NCBI GenBank assembly: GCA_029821735.1
Contig: JALGSU010000002.1
Location: 372,001 to 436,000 of the forward strand
Direction of reading: 5' to 3'
DNA from: Candidatus Zipacnadia bacterium
Lineage (GTDB): Bacteria > Armatimonadota > Zipacnadia > Zipacnadales > UBA5352
DNA length: 64,000 nucleotides
Shown here: positions 18,501 through 27,500 of the stretch, piece by piece
How positions within the stretch are numbered: the stretch's first letter is position 1
Layout: every line of letters starts with the position of its first letter
Notes under the pieces: model-generated
The model's input: only the letters and a program-made list of their open reading frames with translations
What the model was told of the DNA's origin: nothing
Database searches by the model: none
Position numbers and translations under genes: made by a program

Positions 18501-20466
18501 TCAGCTCCGGACCCGGCCCGCCGTACCAGAGCATCCGCATGGGCCATCGCACCAACTGATCATCCGCACAGCCGGACTTGGCCGCATCGGCGTACTCGTG
18601 ACTCCACGATCCCGACCCGGGAAGCTTCCCGCGAGCAATCCGCAAAGCACCGTCAGCCACCGTGATCTCTGCCTCTGGAACCCCGCCGCCTTTCGCCCAC
18701 GAGGCCAATGCGTCGGCGGACGCAGCCCCGGCGGCCAACCAGACCAGCCCGTCGCACGGACTCAGCACTCGGTACATCTCCGAGGCCCCGGACGTCGCTG
18801 GCGCAAACTCCGGCCCGGCCACGATCAGGTCTGCGAAGTAGTTCGGGTAATTGAGTTCCTGCAACGTCTGCTGATGGACCGTCACCCGCGACCCATACAC
18901 GCCTGCCGCGTCCAGCATCCGCCGAGCCTCAGCCACGCGCTCCGCATCCGGCTCGATGCAGTAGATCATCAGCTCGGAGCGCCGCGCCAGTTCCAGCGCC
19001 AGCTTCCCGCCGTCCCCCGAGATATCCATGCAGTAGCCTGCAGTCGCGCCCGTCTCCTTCAGAATCCGCTCAGCCAGTTCCGCGACTGCTCCGCCACTGT
19101 CAGCCAACACGTCAACCGGAACGCCGACGGTGGGCGCCTCTGCCACTTCTTCAGCGCCAAAGCAAACGATCGCGCCGGTGCTGGTGCTCACCAGCAGCCG
19201 CCCATCTGCGACCGCCAGCCCGCGCGCCTGCCCGGGCACATCCGCCTGCATCAGCGTCGCGCCATCCGTCGCAGACAGCACCGTCACCGTGTCCTGGCCG
19301 CCCACAATGATCGCGTTGCCGGCCTTAATCAGCGAGTAGGCCCGTCCATGCGGCGTCTCCCAGATAGCGCACTCAGCCGGCTTCTTGCGGGCCAGTATGG
19401 CCTGCGCTTCGTACGCTCCCACCGTCCCGCCACCAGATGCGTAGAAGGCCGTGTCGTCGAAGACGCAACGGTGCTTGCCACTAATGCTCAGTCGCCGATC
19501 CCCCTTCTCAATATCCCATGACGTCAGGCCATCCGCCGAGGACGGCATCCTCTCGCCGCGACGCACATCGATGTCTGGTCCGCCACCATGCCTCGGCGCA
19601 ATTACCATGTCATGGGCGGCGACCGTCCAACTCCCGCCGTCGCGCAGGAACTCCGCAGGTCGGTAGTGCAGGAAGTCCAGCGTATCCCTGTCAAAGGCCG
19701 CCGGAAGACTCCGACCCGTCGGAATCAACACCCGGTCCTTGTACACCACAATATGCCCTTGCGGAGCGACACCGCTGATGCCCTCAGCCGTCGGGTGTGG
19801 GAACTTCATGTACATCTGACCCGACGTGTCATTGATCATGCTCACTTGGCCGTCCGAGGCGCGCAGGCTATACACATACACGCCTTCGGCTGGCCACATG
19901 CCGGCGGTGAAGTAGCAGGTCCCGTCCTCAACCACTACCCCTGTTCGCAGCGGCCATCGCGAGCTGATGCGATCGTTGCCCAGAACCATACTGTCGTCGC
20001 GACCGCCACGGTGCTTCCATGCCAGCGCCCCGCTTGCCGCGTCGAGGCAGTACAGGTAGCCATCGTCTGAGCCGGCGTACACTTTCCCGTCGGCCACGTA
20101 TGGCGAGAAGCGCACCGGAGCGTCGGTGAAGAAGCTCCATCGCTCTTCGCCAGTCACTGCGTCCAGCGCATGGACCTTGTGGTCAGCCGAGGACCCGAAA
20201 TAGACCAGGCCGTCAGCGGCTGCCACCTGGTACGCGTAGTCAAAGGGGATACGGTGCATCTCTTTCCCCGGCTCGGGCCAGGCGGGCATAGGCGCCGCAC
20301 CGGCCCATGTCCACTGCCGGTGCAACTGCGCTGCAAGCTGGTCGTCCGTCATGCCGCTTCGCATCGCGTCATGCCGGAAGGTCGGCCACTCCGCAGCCAA
20401 TGCTCCGCCTGTCGCCAGAACAGCGGTGAGCACCATCGCCGCTACGCTCTTCCACCATCGCCGCAT
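15526..20466 (-). CDS. Giant secreted PQQ-like beta-propeller with embedded methyltransferase-like domain, CBM9-like and malectin-like domains
   Basis: A 1646-aa exported protein (signal peptide about 1-25). Propeller repeats begin at EWPTFRHDAMRSGMTDDQL and show blade motifs such as VHALDAVTGEERW and LYCLDAASGALAW (to about 440). Residues about 460-615 form a class I methyltransferase-like Rossmann unit: CMDISGDGGKLALELA in the motif I position and YCIEPDAERVAEA after it. Propeller repeats resume at about 618 (WSHEYADAAKSGCADDQL). A CBM9/DOMON-like insert lies at about 745-950, a last propeller section has YGCG, GC and CTC cysteines, a CBM9-like domain at about 1359-1550 (APTIDGVLDDACWQDA), and a malectin-like end at about 1560-1646. 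The ATG at 20466 follows AGGGAGA. Confidence 0.88.
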   Translation of the reverse strand: MRRWWKSVAAMVLTAVLATGGALAAEWPTFRHDAMRSGMTDDQLAAQLHRQWTWAGAAPMPAWPEPGKEMHRIPFDYAYQVAAADGLVYFGSSADHKVHALDAVTGEERWSFFTDAPVRFSPYVADGKVYAGSDDGYLYCLDAASGALAWKHRGGRDDSMVLGNDRISSRWPLRTGVVVEDGTCYFTAGMWPAEGVYVYSLRASDGQVSMINDTSGQMYMKFPHPTAEGISGVAPQGHIVVYKDRVLIPTGRSLPAAFDRDTLDFLHYRPAEFLRDGGSWTVAAHDMVIAPRHGGGPDIDVRRGERMPSSADGLTSWDIEKGDRRLSISGKHRCVFDDTAFYASGGGTVGAYEAQAILARKKPAECAIWETPHGRAYSLIKAGNAIIVGGQDTVTVLSATDGATLMQADVPGQARGLAVADGRLLVSTSTGAIVCFGAEEVAEAPTVGVPVDVLADSGGAVAELAERILKETGATAGYCMDISGDGGKLALELARRSELMIYCIEPDAERVAEARRMLDAAGVYGSRVTVHQQTLQELNYPNYFADLIVAGPEFAPATSGASEMYRVLSPCDGLVWLAAGAASADALASWAKGGGVPEAEITVADGALRIARGKLPGSGSWSHEYADAAKSGCADDQLVRWPMRMLWYGGPGPELMISRHWRPASPVSANGRLFIAGQHDVLAIDAYTGRQLWLRDIRSVGRRAAFLGGGNVAVDDDSVYAATGGVCFRMDARTGEDRFLYRLPTKTPSFTLAEPVELEVKVDDVHSGTVTASLTDAGLQLQLVSVDDMVTNLHRGDGPDEGESWAQYIERLTHTDETVGTPSVGDSWELFFDLRPKEQRGGLYGRGAFQTIVTPATGEEDLVTANPAAGEAHAQLQVSGELTDEGTSSTVLLPWSEMESLMGERPADIGFGVTLNSSDDGEKLIAANYRFANADSYRLTSGWATLVLSGEGSQTVAAGDATLLSADLNETHVWGCPAVTEDIIIGTAGMVPQAQYVKYWSSVGTPTESGYVFALDKETGKPLWIHEAKHTISHNTLSVAAGLVVFIDRASKAELDQMKRRGEEPKSDPRLVALDLMTGAVMWETSESIGDRNHVCYADEVLVASSRGAITAYNLDGTVKWVRDARSSRFPVIASGVIYAEPGAYDLQTGEAATRQHPLTGDQIDWSFRRAYGCGSISAAPNMLFFRSGAMGMYDLAGDTGLHNFGGIRPGCYINVIAANGLVLMPNGDSACTCAYNFQTSLALEPAPMRDEDWSVFSVSTSASARIKHARLNLGAPGDRRDADANVWLCIPRPVFPSTVKVPMAVEVADDGGWFRVNADDVLISRTDKPWMYASAARGVRRASLDLTYSAPMACLPCEQAPTIDGVLDDACWQDAEPMTLTDDAALVNPRATALMRRTDDAVVFGLQVAPTVRDGVTVPLDADLSGEDAPVWADDSWLVLLTDGPRKKYLRLGVSVNARHDALCNYERTNYADVTWNGEWQSASAEGAEGWAAELSVPLETIRSAELNPDSLRVNVFAFNKTGVGPEMVQLVAPGTYGWGKCAYFKSLVFDQPAETAPTTYDVTLHFADLQNIEPGQGVFDIVLQGQTVAEGFDVAAQAGGSLTALAQTFEGIEASDRLTVEMVPVGEVGDGGWPMLNGIEVHER

Positions 20467-20572
20467 GGTTATCGTCTCCCTGGTTCCACAAGCCTGCACT
20501 GCCGGGCAGGGCCCTGAAGAGAACCCGGACGCCTCTTCGCCAACCGGGCCCACGCGGCCTGCCTGCGACGTC

Positions 20573-23500
20573 TCAGTCAATGCCGAGCGCGTCGTATGCG
20601 CTTGGCTCAAACCGCAGCCACTTGTCCTCCATCGGCCGCCACTTGATCACATTCTGCGAACTCGCATACAGCGGCCCCGGCCCAAGGCGGTCGTTGAGCA
20701 CCGCCACATAGAAGCGAATCTCAAGTTGATCCAGTGCCATCTTCTCGCCCAGGTTGTAGACAGCCGTCTGCGGCGAATACCATTGCCGCCTGACGCGCTT
20801 GGTCGTCAACCCGTCGCTGATCTCCATGATGTCGGTGCGCACAAACGTCTGGCCGCCACTCATGCCCGGTGAGAAATCGATGCTGGGCATGGGGATCAGC
20901 GACACCGAGCTGTATTCCGCGCCCGTCTGACTGGTGAATGACCCACACACTTCTCCGTCCTGCATCTGACTGGGGTCAGTGTCACCGTTGAGGAAGTCAA
21001 AGGTGTCGTTGATCGGTGAGATCAGGCTCACCAGCCGCGCGACGTCCTTGCCCGCCACCTGCCCAATCGCTGTGCTGATGACACTGGCCAGACTGTAGCT
21101 GTACGTGATGTTCTCGTTCCAGAACTCCTTGCCCACTGTCCCCAGCACGATGCTGTCCACCATGATGTTGTCCTCGCCCTGGATGTCGCGGTAAAGCATC
21201 GCCATGGTGGCCGAGAACTTCCCGTGCTCAGCTGACACTTCATAGCTGTCCGACCCGATCGGCCCGAAGCTGAAGCCCGGCCACTCCTCAACCTGCGCCC
21301 ACGCCACGCAGTCCACGCTCAACGACTTCATACTCTCGTTGAGCTTGGGCATCTGCAACAGCACTGTCTTGATTCCGTCGGCAGGCACCGCGCCGCTCAT
21401 CACCTGATCGGGGATGTAGCCTTTCTTGCGGGCGATGACCTGGTAGTTGCGACCCGCTTCGACCTCCGCCAGCGTGAAGCTGCCGTCACCGTCGGTCGAT
21501 GCTGCCCGCGGGGCGCCGTTGAGCCAAACCAGCACATCGCTGACCGCCACTCCGTCAGCGTCGACCACCGTGCCCATGATCTCGCCACGCGGCTTGCGCG
21601 GCAGCGTGACCGTCAGATGATACTCACCGTTGGCATCGCCATGGATGTCATGCGTGCCCGTCACACTCTCGAAGGCATACGCCGAGACTCTGATCTCCGA
21701 CACGCCGGGGGCAACGTCGTGGAAGCGCACCGAGCCAAACCGAGCATCGCCAGCAATGCCGCTCTCCCCCCAAGCTGGCGAGTGCGTGCCGCTGCCGACG
21801 TAATGAAGGGCAGTGCTTAGTGGTTCTGCAACGGCCTCGCCCGTCTGCTGATCCTTCACCTCAACAACCACCTGCACGGGCGGCTCAAGCGCCAGAACAG
21901 CAGTTGTGTCCTGCCCCCTGGTAACCGTGAACCCCTCCGTGGCAGCCTGCATCGCGTACCGTGGCTCAAGCGCGAGGCGTGACCCCCACAGATCCTGCGG
22001 CTGATAGGTGCCCGCGGGCACGTCCGGGATCACCAGCAGGCCGTCGGCATCGGCGACGCCGAAATACAGACCCGTCAGCAGCACGCGGGCCCGCCCTATG
22101 CTGGCCTGCGTCTGCTTGTCGCACACCTGCACTCGCAGTGTCCCGCCCGGCTCGCGGACGCGGAACTGGATGGTGGCAGTGTTGTTGTCACGGGCCAGAT
22201 CAGCGAAAATGTCCTCCGAGTCAACCATCAGCGTCAGCGTGTGGTTCCCCACAGCCGCTGCGGTCAAGTCCACCGGCACGTCGAGCATCCCCCCCATGAC
22301 CTCCGGACCACGGCGCCGTGCCTCACCAGTGTAGCCAAACCACTGTGTGTCCCTGTTGTACAGATGCGGTGTGGCGTCCATAAAGTCAATCGTGTGCCGC
22401 CACACTTCCTGCCCATCGAGCAGCGCCACCACCGGCACGCTCCGGAAGAACTCCGCGCCACGAGGATTGCCCACGATCATACGCGCGGTCGTCGGCCGCT
22501 GCATCAGGCCCGACGCGGCGATGGCCGTGTTCGCATACAGCTTCGGACTACCGAGAATGCCCAGATCGTTGTGCCCGAAACGCGCACTTCGCCCCCCCTC
22601 CTGCCTCACCGTGAGCTTGTCTGCATCCTCCCGCCCATCCGACACCTCGAAGCTCATCTCAAGAACATTGTTGTCCTCGTTCTCCTCCTCAATCTTATTC
22701 TCCGGATCAACGACAATTCTCAGCGTCTTCCGCCCCAGACCGGTACGCATCTCTACCATATTCGGCAGACGCCCATCGCCCGTATCCAGCTCCGGCGCCG
22801 CCCAACCATCCTCTGGCGATATCTCATACCTGAAGCTTGGCAGGTCCCGAATCATCAGCGTTCCGTCGCGCTCGATCATCGCCCGCATATGGCCGCTGTC
22901 ATCGATCTCGCGGTAGTGCACGACCGCACCGTCCACGAAAATGTCCGCCTCAACGTCGCCGAAGTACTGAGATGCGGCGTTGTGGACGCCAACATCAAAG
23001 GACACCACGCGCGAGTAATACCCATAGCGGTACACCGCCTGCCCATCTCGCATCACTGGCTTCGCCCGCATGTCGACGATCGCTGACAGGTCAGGCTTGC
23101 CGCCCGGCTGCGTCCAGTCGCCCTGCTGCCCACCGGTCTCTCCGCCGCCAGTGTCAACTACCTGCCCCCCACCGGTCACTCCGGGTTCGTTTTGCAGCAC
23201 TGCCCTGCCTGTGATCCGCGAGTAGTAGATGCGATCGACGTTCTCCGGATACTCGCCACGCTTCTTCCCCTTCACAATCACATGCGCCACGCCGCCCGCG
23301 TCTATCGTCATGCTCATGGTTGTCTGCGAGAGCGAGGAGAAATCGGCCGCCTCCGTTTGTGAGCCCGGGCGCACAACGTCGTGCTCCTGCCCCAGGCCGG
23401 TCGGGGGTAGCCAACGGAAGACCAGTCGCCGCGCAGCCCTCGGCCCCGATGCCATGTACATGACCCCATCGGCCCCCGCTTTGCTTGACGCGAGGCGGTG

Positions 23501-24403
23501 GTCGAATATCTTCCAGTCCTCCCCCGGATCAATCTCCCACGTCTGCCACGCGGCTTCAGTCGTGCTGCCAATCGGAGCGTGTGTCACGTACAGCTTGTCG
23601 TCATCTTCCCACGAACCCCACACCGTCTGCCGAGGCCAGTCCAACGCCAGCCGCTGGTCGCCGCCCCCGTACTGGAACACAGCCGTGTTCTCCTCACTCG
23701 GGACCGGCTGATAGACCCACGAAGACGCCACCATTGGATCGGCGCCCGCTGGCACCGAAGCGATCGTCGGCACGTAGTTCTTGCTTCGGGCGATCAGGTG
23801 CAGTGCCCCCGTCCGCCCAACCACCAAGTCTTCAGTCGTGTGCCACGGGTCTTCCAGGCGCACCGGGAAGTCCAAGGCCTGCCACTGCCCCCCGGCGTAT
23901 CGCAGGAACTTCTTGATCACCGACGACTGGTGCCGGTACGCGAACACCGGATTGCCCGCCGCATCAACCGTGAAATGGCTGCTCTCATACTCGCTGGGCA
24001 CCAGCACTGGCGCACCCCACGATGAGCCACTCCACGTGTAGATGTAATACGCCCCCCGCCTGTCGAGCAGCAGGCTGAACGTGTCCCCGTGGCTGGCCAG
24101 CCCGTGTAGATCGGTGGACAACCATTCCTCCTCGCCGGGCGGCAAAGGCACTACCGCATTCTGCCACAATCCAGAGCCGTTGAAGCCGCTCTGCACTACG
24201 TACTCGCCCCCTTGCTTGGACTCCCAGACAGCCATCACCTGGCCGCTGGCATTGGCCGCGATTACCGACTGGGAATTGACGGGCACGATAGCCACGGGCG
24301 AGATCGGCACGAGCACGGTGGCCTGACCTTGGGCAAGTGTGACGACGGGGATGAGGCACAGCAGAAGCATGCATCCAGGAGCCAACCTGACGTGGCGCTT
24401 CAT
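20573..24403 (-). CDS. Large secreted protein with CARDB-like and carboxypeptidase-regulatory-like domains
   Basis: A 1276-aa protein with a signal peptide (LAPGCMLLLCLIPVVTLAQG). The first 400 residues look like a beta-rich propeller or sialidase-like fold with repeated W/G motifs. Two CARDB-type Ig domains follow, recognised by PDLSAIVDMRAKP (about 433) and the calcium-style tails EENEDNNVLEMSF (about 575) and DLARDNNTATIQF (about 737). Two carboxypeptidase-regulatory-like (TTR-fold) domains cover about 745-840 and 935-1010 (GEIMGTVVDADGVAVSDVLV). The last 240 residues are unrecognised. The ATG at 24403 has GGGAGGTG upstream. It is probably a surface adhesion or binding protein; no catalytic motif was seen. 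Confidence 0.82.
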   Translation of the reverse strand: MKRHVRLAPGCMLLLCLIPVVTLAQGQATVLVPISPVAIVPVNSQSVIAANASGQVMAVWESKQGGEYVVQSGFNGSGLWQNAVVPLPPGEEEWLSTDLHGLASHGDTFSLLLDRRGAYYIYTWSGSSWGAPVLVPSEYESSHFTVDAAGNPVFAYRHQSSVIKKFLRYAGGQWQALDFPVRLEDPWHTTEDLVVGRTGALHLIARSKNYVPTIASVPAGADPMVASSWVYQPVPSEENTAVFQYGGGDQRLALDWPRQTVWGSWEDDDKLYVTHAPIGSTTEAAWQTWEIDPGEDWKIFDHRLASSKAGADGVMYMASGPRAARRLVFRWLPPTGLGQEHDVVRPGSQTEAADFSSLSQTTMSMTIDAGGVAHVIVKGKKRGEYPENVDRIYYSRITGRAVLQNEPGVTGGGQVVDTGGGETGGQQGDWTQPGGKPDLSAIVDMRAKPVMRDGQAVYRYGYYSRVVSFDVGVHNAASQYFGDVEADIFVDGAVVHYREIDDSGHMRAMIERDGTLMIRDLPSFRYEISPEDGWAAPELDTGDGRLPNMVEMRTGLGRKTLRIVVDPENKIEEENEDNNVLEMSFEVSDGREDADKLTVRQEGGRSARFGHNDLGILGSPKLYANTAIAASGLMQRPTTARMIVGNPRGAEFFRSVPVVALLDGQEVWRHTIDFMDATPHLYNRDTQWFGYTGEARRRGPEVMGGMLDVPVDLTAAAVGNHTLTLMVDSEDIFADLARDNNTATIQFRVREPGGTLRVQVCDKQTQASIGRARVLLTGLYFGVADADGLLVIPDVPAGTYQPQDLWGSRLALEPRYAMQAATEGFTVTRGQDTTAVLALEPPVQVVVEVKDQQTGEAVAEPLSTALHYVGSGTHSPAWGESGIAGDARFGSVRFHDVAPGVSEIRVSAYAFESVTGTHDIHGDANGEYHLTVTLPRKPRGEIMGTVVDADGVAVSDVLVWLNGAPRAASTDGDGSFTLAEVEAGRNYQVIARKKGYIPDQVMSGAVPADGIKTVLLQMPKLNESMKSLSVDCVAWAQVEEWPGFSFGPIGSDSYEVSAEHGKFSATMAMLYRDIQGEDNIMVDSIVLGTVGKEFWNENITYSYSLASVISTAIGQVAGKDVARLVSLISPINDTFDFLNGDTDPSQMQDGEVCGSFTSQTGAEYSSVSLIPMPSIDFSPGMSGGQTFVRTDIMEISDGLTTKRVRRQWYSPQTAVYNLGEKMALDQLEIRFYVAVLNDRLGPGPLYASSQNVIKWRPMEDKWLRFEPSAYDALGID

Positions 24404-24598
24404 GGCAACGAACACCTCCCGCGATTCTTCAGAGCCGCGCACAGTCACATCAACTTTGCCGAAGATGAATGTATCACCAGCAGGCCCGGAAGTCCACCGA
24501 GAACGCAGTTTCCTGTTGCGCGACGCAGGAGGACCCGAACGTCGCGCGGGGAAGTTCAGATGTGCACCTCGAAGCGTATCGATATGGAGGCCTTAGCC

Positions 24599-27500
24599 AT
24601 GTTCTCCCACGCGGTTCGCTGCTGTGCTGTCTGGCTTGCTCTCGTCTGCATCCCGTTTGCCTGCGTGGCCGATCCAGCGCCGGACGAGATCGTCCTGCCC
24701 CGTCTGGACGCCGCCCCGACCATCGACGGCCAGATCGACGACCCCGTCTGGGCGGCCGCCGCCGTGGCCGAGGGCTTCACTTTGCCGCTCAATACCCAAA
24801 GCGCGCCCAAGGCCTGTCGCGCACTTCTCGGTTTCACCGATGCCGGCATCCACGTCGGTATCTGCTTCGATGAGCCCGACCCGGCCGGCCTCAAGACCGA
24901 CTCCGAGGACGGCTCGATGAGCGTATGGAAGGATGACTGCATCGAGATATGGATACGCACCACCGATCGACAGGCCGACTACGACCAGTTCATCGTCAAC
25001 GCAGCTGGAGCTCGCCAGCGGGTCAGCTCTCGTGTCGCCGGGCAGTCACACCCCGAGCCCGAGTTCCCGGCCGCCACCCAGGTTGGTGCCGACTACTGGA
25101 CCCTCGAGGCGCTCCTTCCCTTCGCGGAGATAGGACTCACCGATCCCCAGCCGGGAGATATGATCCAGCTCAAACTCGGACGCGAAGACCCGACGGGCCG
25201 CACCACCGTCCTCACTGTCTGGCCGCCCCGCGCCCCTTACGGTGCTGGCGAAGGCTACGGGCGCGCGTACTTCGTCACCAGCAATCTCATGCCCAACGCC
25301 GACTTCACCCGGGTCGATGAGAACGGCCAGCCTGCTGGCTGGAGCTTCGCCGAGGGACAGCTCGAACGCATCGAGGTCGTTGATGACAACGGTCGGCAGG
25401 CGTTGCATTGGCAGGTACCCGGCAGCTACACCACCATCAGCCGCTCGATCCAACTCGAGCCAAACGCTCTCTACCGTCTCGAGGGTTGGCTGCGCGGCTC
25501 CGCTGCGATCTCTCTGCGCTCTCGCACCAAAGAGCGCGTTGCTGACGAGGCCAGTCGCCCCTTTACCGTCAGCAGCGAGCCGAGCGAGGAATACGCATAC
25601 TACAGCGTCACTTTCCCCACCGGCGAGGACGGCAGCGCGCTCATCATTCTCGGCAACACTGAGGGCCTCGGCGTCGGCGACGTCTATCTCGCCGACCTTG
25701 CCCTCTCCCGAGAGTCCGAGATGCAGCAGTCCGGCCCCGCCATCCCGCTCACCCCGGGCGAGACCCTCCGCGTGACCGACGTGGCCATCAGCGACTGCCG
25801 AGCCTTGCGCGGCTTCGTAGGTGCGCCGGTCGACGGGCGCTTGGACTCAGTCGCCTGGAATGGCTCCACCTGGGAATATGGCGCGCCCCACGCGGGTGCC
25901 GGCGTCTACTACGACTTCGCCGGCGGCGACGGTCTGAACATCACGCTCGCCGACGACCTCGGCGTTGACGCCGTCCAGATCCGTGGCGGCGCCAAGGTCA
26001 AGCTCTACCGTGACGCCGCCTCATACTTCGAGCCCGGAGATGCCGATCCTGTCTGGAATTTCCCCACCAACTCAGTCAACTCGCGCGCTCTCTTCCCTGA
26101 CCGAGTCGACACCGACCGCTTCAGCTTCTTCGACCTGAAGGACGGTTTTCTCTCCGACCTCTACTTCTTCCGCATCGGCGAAACGACTGACCTGCCCGAG
26201 CCAACGCTCCTGTCTCCCGGCCCGGCGGCCTCGCCCGAGGATCTGCTCCCCTTCGCCAATCGCTTTGGCGACGAGCCCGGGCCTTTCCTGTCACTCACAC
26301 GCGGCAGTTCCACCGACCTCCAGACGACCGAAGACGGGTGGCTGCACTTCGTCACTGAGCCCATGAGCGAGACCGGGATGTTGGCCGTGGGCCTGAAGCT
26401 CAACATGCCCGCAGCGCCTGCCGGCATGCCGCTGACCGTCGCCGTTATGGACCCCTTCAGCCCGAGCACGAGAGCGATGAGCGCCGATTTCACAGCCGAG
26501 GGCCCGGGCGAGTTGCACGTCATCCTCGATCACCTTGATCAGGTCATCCCCGAGGGTCGCCGCGTCTGGATCGCGCTCAACACCGGCGCCGCCACCGAAC
26601 TCACCGACGCAACGGTCGAGCTGTACCTCGCCCCGCGCGAGCGCGCCGTTGCGGAGGCGCTGCAGTACCGCACCTGGATCGTCAAGACCATGTTCGCCTC
26701 ACTCAGCGAGCCCCGACCGTGGGGCTCACTTCGCTCGCGAGACACCGACCTCGACGAGTGGGCGAAGGCCGCATACGCCGGGGAGAAGATCGTCGAGTTG
26801 CTCCACGAAGCCGGCTTCGCGAAGGCGCTTGGCCCCGACGATGACACCATCCGCCAGTATGACGAGTGGCTCTGGCGCAACGCCGGCATCCCCGACTTCG
26901 AGCCCGTGATCGATGACGTCCCCGGTGCGCCCGAATGGGCCGTCGTCCTGCACCAGGCATGGCTCGCCGCGCGCGAGATACCCCGCTGGTGGATAGAGAA
27001 CCGGCTGGTCGAGACCGGTGAACTCGGCGGTCGCGTCGGCGATGACTCCGACATGTACCAGAACTGGGCGATGTTCCCCGTCATCTCCGATGATCCCGTG
27101 GCGCAGCACGTGCTCAAAGGAGCAGCGGCTCTCGCCGAGCATGCCGAGGCCACCACTATGGAGGCCGGTCTGAACAAACGCTCCACCGATCCGCTGCACG
27201 CCTACGAGGAGGGCGTCAACCACGAGGCCATCATGGCTTGGTGGGAGTATGGCGACCCCGTCTACTTCGAGCGCTGCCTCCTGGCCTCCCAGTCCATGCC
27301 CGCGCTCACAACCGTCACCGATCTCGGCCACCGTCACTTCAAATCTCAGAGCGTCGGTGCCGAGGACCTGCGCATCGACCGCCCCACTGACCAGGATGGT
27401 CACGCTCACCCGCTCATGCTCCACCCCTGCTTCGAGGTCCTCTGGTATAACCGCCACCCGCAGGTAGAGCGCTTCCTCCGCGAGTGGGCCGATGGCTGGC

